Origin: Triglochin maritima
Taxonomy: Eukaryota > Streptophyta > Magnoliopsida > Alismatales > Juncaginaceae
Direction: 5' to 3'
Length of the DNA stretch: 64,000 bases
NCBI GenBank assembly: GCA_963682175.1
Contig: OY821786.1
Coordinates: 34,031,501 to 34,095,500 of the forward strand
In this document: piece by piece, positions 24,801 through 33,883 of the stretch
Layout: every line of letters starts with the position of its first letter
Numbering within the stretch: position 1 is the stretch's first letter
The notes under the pieces: model-generated
The model's input: the letters and a program-made list of their open reading frames with translations, nothing else
Told to the model about the DNA's origin: nothing
Database searches by the model: none
Made by a program: the position numbers and the translations under genes

Positions 24801-25285
24801 GGTGTCTTTCAGTTCATGTATTTAGAGTTTGGCATACGGGGTTTCCTTCTGGAAACTCAGGCATTGTTGCATGTTTACTTTCAGGCCGTGATCGGCGATA
24901 GGGGGTGGTGACCGAGGAGAGGAGCACCGCTACCGGATCCAGCTTTCTCTCAGTTGAGGTCGAGTGATTACTGCTTCCATTTGTATAGTCTTTTGATGTA
25001 ATCACAACTTTTGAAATACTCTGATGTTCATATATATATATATATGTTATATATGTTGGTGCACCTGTGTTTAGTATTTGCGTGATATCCTCTGTTGATT
25101 GTGAGTTATTAAAAATTTAAATTTTCCGTTGTGTTGAGGTTGTTACAGAAATGGTATTCTTATACATGGATTTTAATCATGAAGAATTGAAGATGTATAT
25201 ATTTATATTCTATATATGGAAGTGCTAGAAAAAAAAGTTTACCTCCCACCACCTCTGGGTTTTTCTCTTCACTACTGGTTGCCAT
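15836..25285 (-). CDS. PI-I gene A: potato inhibitor I serine protease inhibitor, 79 aa, intron carries a 9-kb retroelement
   Basis: Exon 1 is 25285-25243 ([14 protein letters not shown] plus one base), with donor GGAG/GTAAAC. Exon 2 is 16032-15836, with acceptor TTGAAG/GG. Together they give an intact 79-residue protein with [15 protein letters not shown] and the terminal VEVPSIG typical of the family. Aligned to barley CI-2, the reactive-site bond falls in [14 protein letters not shown] with Arg as P1 and Asp as P1', suggesting a trypsin-type target; both loop-supporting Arg residues are present. No signal peptide is visible, so it is probably cytosolic. The intron is about 9.2 kb because LTR element 1 (16120-25147) inserted in it, in opposite orientation, leaving about 88 bp of original intron at the acceptor side. 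Splice sites and a TATA box upstream are intact; whether so long an intron is spliced efficiently is unknown. Confidence 0.85.
16778..17130. repeat. CGGTCGACCG palindrome cluster, element 1 5' LTR
   Basis: About eight full GGTCGACC palindromes plus half-variants (GGTTCGACCGA, GGTCGAGGT) within about 350 bp, at irregular spacing. The motif is a perfect 10-bp inverted repeat. Function unknown. Confidence 0.9.
17240..17820 (+). repeat. Minisatellite in element 1 5' LTR
   Basis: About a dozen units related to GGTTGGTTGAAAAAGACC followed by TGGAGCCC. The first three are arranged in a 97-bp higher-order repeat (two half-units each); later units are shorter. Also in the 3' LTR at about 24180-24760. 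Confidence 0.9.
18205..18217 (+). promoter_or_regulatory. Primer-binding site, tRNA-iMet type
   Basis: TTGGTATCAGAGC, two bases downstream of the 5' LTR. TGGTATCAGAGC is complementary to the 3' end of plant initiator methionine tRNA, the usual primer of this group. Confidence 0.9.
18323..19425 (+). pseudogene. gag region of element 1
   Basis: Frame opens at ATG 18323 ([14 protein letters not shown]). It has the retrotransposon gag core ([50 protein letters not shown]), then a basic linker and a CCHC zinc knuckle [14 protein letters not shown] at 19181-19222. An in-frame TGA at 18623-18625 interrupts it; the same frame resumes at once, and CGA to TGA is the simplest origin. Gag would form the virus-like particle. 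Pol follows in the same polyprotein. Confidence 0.88.
19330..22719 (+). pseudogene. pol region of element 1: protease, RT, RNase H, integrase, chromodomain
   Basis: Protease: [10 protein letters not shown] near 19420, followed by a 1-base deletion near 19460 that shifts the frame. RT: about 19970-20560, with catalytic FVDD at 20424-20435. RNase H: about 20740-21170. Integrase: zinc-binding H-H-C-C region at about 21460-21600, then [17 protein letters not shown] and the acidic residue of the third motif after a changed HPQTDDQS (usually HPQTDGQS). C-terminal chromodomain: about 22550-22710, ending at TAA 22717. In-frame stops: TAG 20221, TGA 20893, TAG 22435, TAG 22588, TGA 22627. Three TAGs stand where the family has Gln or a similar sense codon. 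No active polyprotein can be made. Confidence 0.9.
22732..22752 (+). promoter_or_regulatory. Polypurine tract region of element 1
   Basis: AGGAGGGTGGAT directly abuts the 3' LTR start (TGTAAG at 22753). It is preceded by the GAGGACGAAATTCTT signature common to this clade. Confidence 0.75.
22753..25147 (+). repeat. 3' LTR of element 1 (2,395 bp)
   Basis: Near-identical to the 5' LTR outside the palindrome cluster. The cluster (about 23406-24075) holds more than a dozen GGTCGACC palindromes, twice the length of the 5' copy. Minisatellite at about 24180-24760; stem-loop at about 24828-24865. Few other differences suggest a fairly young insertion; I did not compute divergence. Confidence 0.93.
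23406..24075. repeat. CGGTCGACCG palindrome cluster, element 1 3' LTR
   Basis: Full palindromes at roughly 23408, 23429, 23470, 23512, 23534, 23585, 23659, 23708, 23780, 23853, 23929, 23982, 24033 and 24057, often alternating with the half-variant GTTCGACCGA some 20-30 bp later. Confidence 0.9.
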
Positions 25286-25337
25286 CTCTAACCCTCTTCC
25301 TTCTTAAGCTTGTATAGTGAACATAACCTCTCATGGG

Positions 25338-25345
25338 TTTTTATA
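25338..25345 (-). promoter_or_regulatory. TATA box of PI-I gene A
   Basis: TATAAAAA on the minus strand, about 53 bp upstream of the ATG of exon 1. Confidence 0.6.
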
Positions 25346-25446
25346 GTCTTACATTGGGATGTATATACAAAAAAAATATATTCAAAAATTAAACCAGTAA
25401 AAGGTCATAATTCTTTGTGACATGGCCACTTTGAACTAATCTCTTA

Positions 25447-25912
25447 GGCCATCCCTTAACGGGGATAAAAACTACTTTCATTCCAGGTCGGTCATCCACG
25501 ACCTGGGATGACCAGGTCATCTCCCTATTAACGGGGGAGATGCTCGGTTGGGTAATGACCGGGTCGACGACCCGGTCGTCCAATTTTTTAATATTTTTTA
25601 TTTTTGTTTTGTTTTTGTTTTGATTTTTTAAATTTTGGTTTGAGTTTTTTTTTGAAAATACGTTTTATAATTGTTTTGATTTGTTAGAATTTTTTAAAAT
25701 TTTTACGAAGATGGACCCCAAAACGATGTGGATGAAAGAGATATGTTGTTGTAGGTTATGTTGGGTTGTGGTTAAGAGGTGAATAATGTAGGAAAGAGAA
25801 GAATGTGGGTTGAGGAAAGAGAAAACTGATGTGGAAGAGAGAGAAAGCTGATTTTGAAGAGAGAGAGAGAGATCTGATTACCAGGTCGTCCAAGTCATGA
25901 TAAGGGATGGTC
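25447..25912. mobile_element. Tourist-like (PIF/Harbinger) MITE
   Basis: Begins GGCCATCCCTTA and ends TAAGGGATGGTC, an 11/12 terminal inverted repeat, with the TTA target duplication typical of PIF/Harbinger at 25444-25446 and 25913-25915. About 466 bp, no coding. Internal inverted units CCAGGTCGTC/GACGACCTGG type at about 25480-25585 and a GA-rich stretch at about 25780-25875. Confidence 0.8.
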
Positions 25913-25964
25913 TTAAACATCTTCGAGTGGCTTACTGGCACAGAGGTTTTTTTTATTTAAAACG

Positions 25965-27538
25965 ATACCTTTGGCGGTCGACTGATTGTGTGTTTTGGGC
26001 AAGCTCGGTTGCTTTTTGGTCGAACGGGTCCCCTTTGTCGTTCGACCAATTACACTGTTGGTAAGTCGGTTGGGGGCATAGACCATCTAAATGGTCGACC
26101 GCCTTTTGATCTGCTCGAATGATTGCACTGTAGTAAGTCGGTTGGGGGTTTCGACCATCTAAATGGTCGACCGCTCCTTGATTATGTTCGACCGATTACC
26201 TAAGAGAACTTGATTGTGGTTCGACCGATTCATATTTTGGTCAACCGGTAATGACTTAGAGGAATGTAGATGTCCCTGATATTTTTCAGTCGACCGGAAG
26301 CCCATTGTCGTTTGACCCTTGGGGATATGATATTTAATATTATTTTGTGACGTATACCTTCCAAACGGTCGACCGTCCAGAAACTTTTGTTCGACCGTTG
26401 TGATGTTTGTTTGGTTCGACCGATGGATTGTGGTTCGAATCAATTACCGGTATTAACAACCAAACGGTCGACCGTTTTTACCTTTCCGATCGACCGTTGG
26501 AGCATAGAAATTGTATGTTTGTTTATGAGCGCGTTGACGCGTGGATTTTTTTTACGGCTTATGTTTATCATGATATGACATGTGCATTGAGACCTAGGTA
26601 GTAGACTTGTGGGACCATATTCCCTTTTGCATGATCTATATGATATGGCTCTATGGAGCATGATGACTGTTGGCCTGTGTGGCGATAGAGATGACCTTAG
26701 CCTTTGTGGCGAAGGAGACGACCTTAGCCTTTGTGGCGAAGGAGATGACCTTAGCCTGTGTGGCAACAGAGATGATTGTTAGTCCTTGTGCAACCGAGTT
26801 CTGTGCCTTAGCCTGTGTGGCGACGGAGATGACAGACCAATGTTGTTCCGACCAATTGATCGTCCAGTTGTGGCATGACTGGCGAGTATGACCGACCAGA
26901 GTGACGACTCTGGCGGATTGTGGTTTTTTTACCACTGATCAGATCTAAAGATGACTCGAAAATGCGTACGACCTTCACCGAACCCATATGACTAGTGTAG
27001 CTACGAGTGGGAGTGTATCGCATACTTTTCGTATGACCATATGTGCCTGCGGTGGGTATCTACGGATGTCTAAAACTAGACTTATGACTATATGAACCTC
27101 GGTTGGGGAAATGACTGTTATGATTTATGACCTGATGACCCCGTTCGGGGAAATGATTGTTATGATTTATATTGCCATGATACTAGTATGTTAGGTCATG
27201 TATTGCATGTGCATATAGGTGGATTTGGCATACGGGGTTTCCTTATAGAAACTCAGACATTGTTATTCATGTTTTATTTCAAGGTCCCCTTCGGGAGATG
27301 GTAGGGTGGTGACTGAGGATGAGTACATTTAGGAGTCGGGTCCTCGTGTCTATTTAGAGGTTATTATGATTACTCGTATTTCTGTATGTTGTATTTTGAT
27401 GTAGTTATATTTTGACAACTCTTGTATACGGTGCACCTTTGACGTATTTTATCAGTAGAATTCCCCTGAGATGTGTTTATTGATGCATTTTGAATATCTG
27501 TTTAAAGTTCAAATTTCCGTTGTTTCGAGGACGTTACA
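25965..27538 (+). mobile_element. 5'-truncated Tekay-like LTR
   Basis: Carries the same modules as the LTRs of element 1: palindrome and half-palindrome cluster (about 25975-26500, decayed), a minisatellite of 27-bp period (about 26670-26835), the conserved stem-loop with TTTGGCATACGGGG (about 27226-27262) and the terminus GAGGACGTTACA at 27538. The first several hundred bp of a normal LTR are absent and there is no primer site after it. No matching target duplication, so it is a truncated remnant. Confidence 0.75.
26670..26835 (+). repeat. 27-bp tandem repeat in the truncated LTR
   Basis: Units of the form CCTTTGTGGCGAAGGAGA at 26701, 26728 and 26755 give an exact 27-bp period, with further diverged units on both sides. 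Confidence 0.85.
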
Positions 27539-27602
27539 GTACCTGCGTATTAAATGGGACGGGTAATTGGGTAATACCCGCTCCAGTTATACCCATGATT
27601 TG

Positions 27603-27734
27603 TAGGGGTGAGCATCCGGTCCGATCCAAAACCGGATTTTTTAAAACAAAAAAAACAAAAATCAGACCGGTCCGGACCGGACTGGAACCGAAATTTCAAA
27701 AAGGTCCGAACCGGACCGGGTAATGCTCACACTA
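27603..27734. mobile_element. hAT-type MITE, copy 2
   Basis: Begins TAGGGGTGAGCATCCGG and ends AATGCTCACACTA, flanked by a perfect 8-bp target-site duplication ATGATTTG (27595-27602 and 27735-27742). The interior consists of GGTCCGGACC-type inverted units around an A-rich centre. 132 bp. Confidence 0.85.
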
Positions 27735-27742
27735 ATGATTTG

Positions 27743-28924
27743 GGTTGTTGTACTTGGTTGGAAAAACAAATAAAGTTTATATAACAATCTCAAAACATTA
27801 CATAAAAAACTCCTTCAAAAAACTTATATAAAAATATATTAAAATGATAATTTCTGAAACTCTATAACACAACAAAAAATTAGGGTTTGTAGTAATGGGT
27901 TTGTAAATAAAATATTATAATTATTCTTGGTTACACTAATTAGTTTGTGTGACTCTAACTCTGCAGCTAAACTCTTGATCCATATTGCTGATTTTGAAAA
28001 GATTAAAGTTGAACCGAACTCAAGTTTTAAAAAAACAAATCCAACCTGACATAAATAGTTCCGTTTAAGAACGTTCTTAATTCTATTAGGCTCGATGTGC
28101 ATCCATAATCTTGGACGTTTATGAACTCGGCTTCCTTAAGTTTTAGTTCTCTGTACAGAACTCGGCTTTGCGTCACTAAGTTTTCTTCAAGTGAACTTGG
28201 CTTTTCGGATGTCGAGTCCATAACTAATGTACATTCCTTGTGTTTTACCAAGGGAGGGAACTCAGTAATGTCAAAGCCGACGAAAGATTTCATTAGGAAC
28301 TCGGCGTCGGCATCGACGACTTTGACCTAGTAAAAAACCAAAATCAGCCTCTACCACGCGTCATCACGTAGTGGAGGCAGACCTAGTTTCATATTTTTTT
28401 GGGTGAGATGCCTATTATGCTAAAAAAAATTAAGTAAATCTATTTCAAAAAAAATGCCTTATTCAAATGACAAAATGAACTCATATTTGTGTCGTAGAAA
28501 TGTTAATAAAAATTATAAATACAAAGAAAAAAGTTTGAAAATATCTTCAATATACCAAGAAAGATGATATTGTGCGCGCGTGGTTCTATTAAAATCACGT
28601 TTACACTTTACATACAGTCCTTAGATAAAATTTAAAAATGACATAAACAAGAGGTTCTTGCAGTTGATGGTGAATTTGTAATATTTTACGGTCTTCTTGA
28701 GAGTTCTTGGTAAGTACGATTTCCTAAACGAGTTTTGGCTTAATAGTTTTAATATTACTCTTATTAATATCCTAGTTTACATATAATTAAGAATATGAAG
28801 ACGCTACATTCTTGTTGTTGTGGAAATAATGATAATTAACCAACCAACTACAAATATAAAAGGAAATCACATCCAAAAGCCAATCAACAAGCCAATAGTA
28901 CAAACAATAAGTTGTAGTCGATCA
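27743..28924. other. Intergenic, no gene recognised
   Basis: Mostly AT-rich. The interval 28030-28330 is less AT-rich and open in two frames, but I recognise no domain. Nothing else is supported. Confidence 0.4.
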
Positions 28925-30619
28925 ATGGCGGGCACAAGCTGAAGGCAAGAAGAATGGGAATTAGTGATGGAGATTTACTTTGGAACAACAAACTCTAGTG
29001 TTAGTGTTTGGAACCGCAGTGAGAAGGTGATGATCCACCCCACCGCTCCCTCCTCCTCCGTCGTCGCCTTCACGTGCAACGGAACTCTTGTCGAAGGAGA
29101 AGCCAAGAACGGGTTCCTTGACAACCTCAAGACCACTATCTTTGGTACGTAGTTATGTATTGGTTTCTTTTGAGATAATGTGTTAGCATGGATGTATGGT
29201 TAGATTTTAATTATCCTTTGTAAATATCACAACATCATATATCATCTCTCTTCTTGATCTTCTTCTACTTAACTGCTAAAACAATGATAACATACATGCA
29301 CACATGGTTAGATTCTAATCCTACGTATATAATCACGACGTAGTACTTCATTAATCATCTCTGTTCTTGATGTTGTTCTACCTACTAATTAATTGCTAAT
29401 ACGATGATAACATTGTTGATTTTATTGGGTTGTGATAACATTAAGAATTGATAATAGGTCGTGTGTGCTAAATATTCTTTGTGTGTATTTCATGTAAAAT
29501 ACAAGAATAATTGTGAATCGTTAACATTATATAATTTAAATTGGGTTGCACTTTTTTTGGAACGAGGAGTTTGGGCATTTTCTTGTTTTGCTTTTTTTTG
29601 TTGAGAATTATCAACACGACCCAACTCCTATAGAAGTCACTACCCTATACTAGTCTAAACAAATCTTAGTCTTAAATTCAAATCCTAAATCCCTTAGGCA
29701 ATTCAATCTCAGCTCATCATCATCATCATGAAAACAATAATAATATATTATTATCGTTTTTGTTTTTTATAGACTTTGGATACCATCCGTTATATATTTA
29801 AAACATCGTAGCATATGCCGACAATGCATAAATATATATACACCCCTCTTGGTTAATTTTTTATTAAGATTCTACTTTTTTGTCATTTTTACGTTTGTTT
29901 CCTTGGTTCCATATGTTGTTATGCTTATTATCGTCTTGCTGCCAGTTTCAACCTTCTTGATCGATTGTATCTTGAATTCTTGAGGCCGTTACATTTCTAT
30001 TTTTGTAAAAAAAAATTCCTTCTTTGGACAGTGATATATGTAAAATTTTCATATATCCAAACAAATAAATCTAATTAGTTTTCAAAGAAATCTCGGCTGA
30101 AGCGAATGTTTTTCACAATGAAGTCAACTTACAAGTTCTCTAGCAGTAATTAACAAGAGTCCAAAATCCAACTTAATTCCACGATGATAATATAATCTAG
30201 CTAGTTTGATATTTCCATTAATATTTCAGGTGTTAAGCGTTGGATAGGTCTTAACAGCGACGAAATGAGTGGGCAACTAAACCACTTCTACATGGAACAT
30301 CTCGAGATACTTAACAATACGGCAGAGGGTGTGCCGGTGGTGGTGGTCGATCACCTCGGAGAGACGAGGCGATACAATATATAGTGTCTCCATCTTGTCC
30401 AACTTCCTATATTACATGAGACAATTAGCCACCAACAAGGTTCGGAAGGTCGTCACGAATGCCGTCATCACCTTGCCCGTTTACTTCAAGGACCACCATT
30501 GCCAGGCCATCCTCCATGCCGAGAAGACCATCCATATGGGAATTATGGCTGAGTTGGTTGTTTCAAAAGGGGTTGGAGTCTTCATTCAGAGGGAGTCCAT
30601 GCAAAAGAACAATTAACCT
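28925..30619 (+). pseudogene. HSP70-like (cytosolic HSP70-8 type) N-terminal fragment, broken
   Basis: Exon 1 runs to 29144 (donor TTTG/GTACGT) and exon 2 starts at 30230 (acceptor TTTCAG). Joined, they read through the start of an HSP70 ATPase domain: MEIYFGTTNSSVSVWN, FLDNLKTTIFGVKRWIGL, and KVVTNAVITLPVYFKDHHCQ. This suits the divergent plant HSP70-8 group. Defects: in-frame TGA at 28940-28942 after an upstream ATG at 28925; a frameshift near 30379 (TAG in the first frame); and an end at 30614-30616 after about 200 of an expected 560 or more residues, with no substrate-binding domain. The DLGT-like phosphate loop is altered to YFGTTNSS. Most likely a dead fragment. Confidence 0.65.
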
Positions 30620-31236
30620 TTAATTTTGAGAAGTGGGGGTGAATGTCAAAATTAATGTTTAATGTAACCAACAACTATTTTTTTCTTAATCAAGGAAAAA
30701 TGTGACTAAGTTCTAATGAACAATTCCAAATTGCTATTTTGATTCTGTAACATCAACATTTTTTCTTTGAAACCAAGTACTTCCTAATTAATTTGCCAAA
30801 TCTCAACATTTCTTCGAAATAAGGATTATTGTTTTCTAAATGTTGATAAACTCGATCACTTGCAATTAATTAGCATTCAACGCTTAGAGCATTGCTTCAC
30901 GCAATCTATCAAAGGCATGAGTTCACATTCCCAACTCTTAGTTTTCAAAGTCAATACTCTAATTACCTACGCAACGTGGATGTGAAACCTAATTAATCGT
31001 AACTGTTGACTTTAGATATTAAAATATTAACAAACCCTGTTGTTATTAATTCCCATCTTTCCTTTCTAGACTAGATCTTACCCAATATTATGTGGACATC
31101 AACTTAAACTATTAATACTATATCAATTATCAAACTGTCAAGAAAAAGCATCAATAAGCTCCATGTATATTTCCTCCCTATAAATACGCATACAATGGAT
31201 TAGTTAAAGGCTATACCGAGAAACTAGAGAGAGATT
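30620..31236. promoter_or_regulatory. Intergenic region with promoter of PI-I gene B
   Basis: AT-rich. A TATA-like CTATAAATAC lies at about 31178-31187, 50-55 bp upstream of the ATG at 31237. Nothing else recognised. Confidence 0.5.
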
Positions 31237-32766
31237 ATGGATTGCGAAGGTAAGTGATCCTCTTTCTCCCTCTGTATCAAGTTTATGTCAGGTGATACAA
31301 AATATATAGGAAATCACACACCTATTTTTTGTATGATTTTTAATAAAAAATTCTGGAATTCCCAATAAACTATGATTTATACCACAACCTGGCTATATCA
31401 TGCAGCAGAGATTACTAACTGGACTATTTTTGAAAATTTTGCATGTATAACATGTATTATGATCGTATTAGATCCCTCCGTTTGACAATTTGAATTACAA
31501 GTCTTATACTTGTAACTTGATATTATTATGATTACAGATTTGCCCATGAACTCCAGTGCTTCATTCAAAAGGCCCTACTTGTACACTTAAACTAACAAAT
31601 CTAATACTTGAACACGTTTACTGTAAATGTAAATTGCATGTGAATTGTTTGAAGACATAAAGTCAAAATGTAAAAATATAGAAACATGAAACCGACATGG
31701 GGATCTAATTATAAAGTGTTATCTCATCAAATTGGATGGTAGCATTGTAAAAAATAGACAGTCACCTGATTAGAGAGTATATAATAAATACAGAAGCATT
31801 CTAAATCAAATTGGAAGTTATTGTTGACATTAACTTAAATTTAAATAATATTTGTCAATTCTTGATAAGTTCCTCTTGCCAAATATTCAAAGAGGTGTTT
31901 CAATATCATTATATACGTTACAATTCGTTCTCTGCCACGGTTACCTGATAAGGTTGTTCCTGGTCGGCTGGATATGCAAGTTTATGTTTTTGGTATTATT
32001 AATCGACCATAGTGGTTGACCAACTTTGTCTGATTATTTGTTCCTTTCGGTTTAATCCTGGAAGGTTGTATTTTTGAAGAGAGGTCGTGGTTGTGGTCTC
32101 TCTTTATCTAATGCAATTAACTATTATCATATATGTGTGTGTGGAGAGAGATATATTAACTTTAAATTTTGTTAACACACGGTTACGTTTGTTTAATAAA
32201 ATCAAATCTGAATTCCAAATTGAAAATTCAAACCATAGATCTTGATGTATAACATATGTAGATTAAGAATATCAAAAATCATAAATTTTGGTAATCGTTT
32301 CATATGAGATGTAGTACGTTCATTTTACATCTTTAGATATTACGTAAAATATATTCCAAAATTTATGATTTCGATATCATTAATCTACATGTGTTGTAGA
32401 TCAAGATCTAAGGTTTAGATTTTCAATTTGGAATTAAGATTTGATTTTATTAACAAATGCAACCGTGTGTATAGAGTAGTGGATCCCTCCTCTCCCTCTC
32501 CCTCTCTCTATATATATAACTTTATATATGTCAACTAAAAGATGTTATTTGTGATCATTATTGTGGCTTGTAGGAAAGAAGTCATGGCCAGAATTGGTTG
32601 GAAGCGAAGGAGAGGAAGCAGCCAAGATTGTAGAAGATGAAAATCCTTTGGTGAATGCCATCATAATGACCAAAGGCACTCTGTGACTTTAGATTTAAGG
32701 TGTGATAGAGTCAGGATTTGGGTGAACGAAAATGGAAAGGTTTACCAGACCCCAACTATTGGTTGA
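31237..32766 (+). pseudogene. PI-I gene B: potato inhibitor I with a 1-bp deletion in the reactive loop
   Basis: Exon 1 31237-31249 (MDCE plus one base; donor GAAG/GTAAGTG), exon 2 32574-32766 (acceptor TTGTAG/GAAAG). The reading starts MDCEGKKSWPELVGSEGEEA as in the family, then one base is missing in the loop codons after KGT: translation meets TGA at 32684-32686. In the shifted frame the rest continues as DRVRIWVNENGKVYQTPTIG to the TGA at 32764. The two exons total 206 nt instead of 207 for its sister D. As it stands it would give about 46 residues without the inhibitory loop. The intron holds a foldback MITE. Confidence 0.82.
32176..32469. mobile_element. Foldback MITE in the intron of PI-I gene B
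   Basis: Terminal inverted repeats of about 115 bp: CACACGGTTACGTTTGTT at the left against CACACGGTTGCATTTGTT read from the right end, continuing through CCAAATTGAAAA and ATCTTGAT blocks to a centre near 32320. Total about 294 bp. No clear target duplication. Confidence 0.75.
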
Positions 32767-33883
32767 TGATAATAATACAATACACCTATGTAACAACTAC
32801 CTTGCTCATGACAACTAACCATGAAAAACATTTATATTTGATGTGTCTAAATTGGTGTTAATAAGAGCAAGTGGTTAATTTGATTAATAAAAGGATGGTT
32901 TGCCTATACAAATTTCCATCTCTTAATTTGATAATATTTGCAAGATATATACTATCATTTTATTTCTTAAAGTTGATTTTGTAAATGCTCCGTCGTGAAG
33001 GGATTAGAACCTTCATATTGGGTTACATATCACTCTCAGACCAAGCAAATTATGTGCAATAGAGTCAAACAGTCTTAAATATGATTAAACTGTGCACTTA
33101 AAAAACAAATAATACAAATACACGAGGACCATTCTATCAATGGTCATAGAGACATAAATAGAGGTGAATTTCAACGATGAGATTGTCGTGGTTTGTATTT
33201 AAAAAATTTCTGTAATTTTGTTTCAGAGTTTGAGTGAGAACCAAAGGGTGAAGAAAGCCAAGGCGGATTTACATGTGTTAGGATGGGGGTGACTAAGGTT
33301 CCTACGTACTGAAATTTCACAAAACTCCTACAAGATTTTTATATTTTTTTAATAAAATATGAAAGACTTGATACATGTTAATATATTGTTCCCGATGCAT
33401 GGTTTAAAACATACTATTAAAAATTCGGCCCTCTACAAATCTTTCTCAGTGACCCATATATGCAAAAGTATCAAAACGAGAATAGCTACACATCCACATA
33501 GAAGAATTCATCATGCATTAAGAAATAAAAGATTTGCACAAAAATCCTTACCCATGATCTAATCTTGATGTTATTGAATACACTTTTGTATATCAAATAG
33601 CACCAAACACAAGTGAGAGTTCTAATCCTATCACAAAACGAGTGAGAATGTAAAACTCCATTTATCACAGTTGAATAAAACAGTTACGTTAACGACCATC
33701 ATACTAAATTTACCATATACGAGGAAGATCAACTAGTGTCTGGTACCCTTAAAATATGTTAATATCTGTTTATTCTTATTAACAAATTGAATTTTACACT
33801 GTAAAATTAGTAATTGAAACAATATATCTTGATTTGTCATTTAAGTTATACAGTCTGGAAACCATAAAATTTAGGATATGTTT
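32767..33883. other. Intergenic, no gene recognised
   Basis: 3' flank of PI-I gene B, then AT-rich DNA. The small frames at 33359-33668 have no recognisable domain. Confidence 0.45.

Larger units (their letters stand above)
16120..25147 (+). mobile_element. LTR element 1: Tekay/Del-like Ty3/gypsy chromovirus, full length but inactive
   Basis: A 9,028-bp element bounded by TGTAAGATCC...GTTACA. Target-site duplication GAAAT at 16115-16119 and 25148-25152 is perfect. Order: 5' LTR, tRNA-iMet primer site, gag, protease, reverse transcriptase, RNase H, integrase, chromodomain, polypurine tract, 3' LTR, the Ty3/gypsy order. LTRs over 2 kb and a terminal chromodomain fit the Tekay (Del) clade. Coding is broken by several stops and a frameshift, so it cannot move by itself. 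It lies in the intron of PI-I gene A, antisense to it. Confidence 0.93.

Noticed and set aside
26670..26835. Regular 27-bp repeats that could be mistaken for a CRISPR-like array
   Set aside because: No unique spacers; they are contiguous tandem units within a plant LTR.
28027..28330. Overlapping frames on both strands at 28027-28330
   Set aside because: Codon-like openness on both strands, but no domain and no neighbours supporting a gene.
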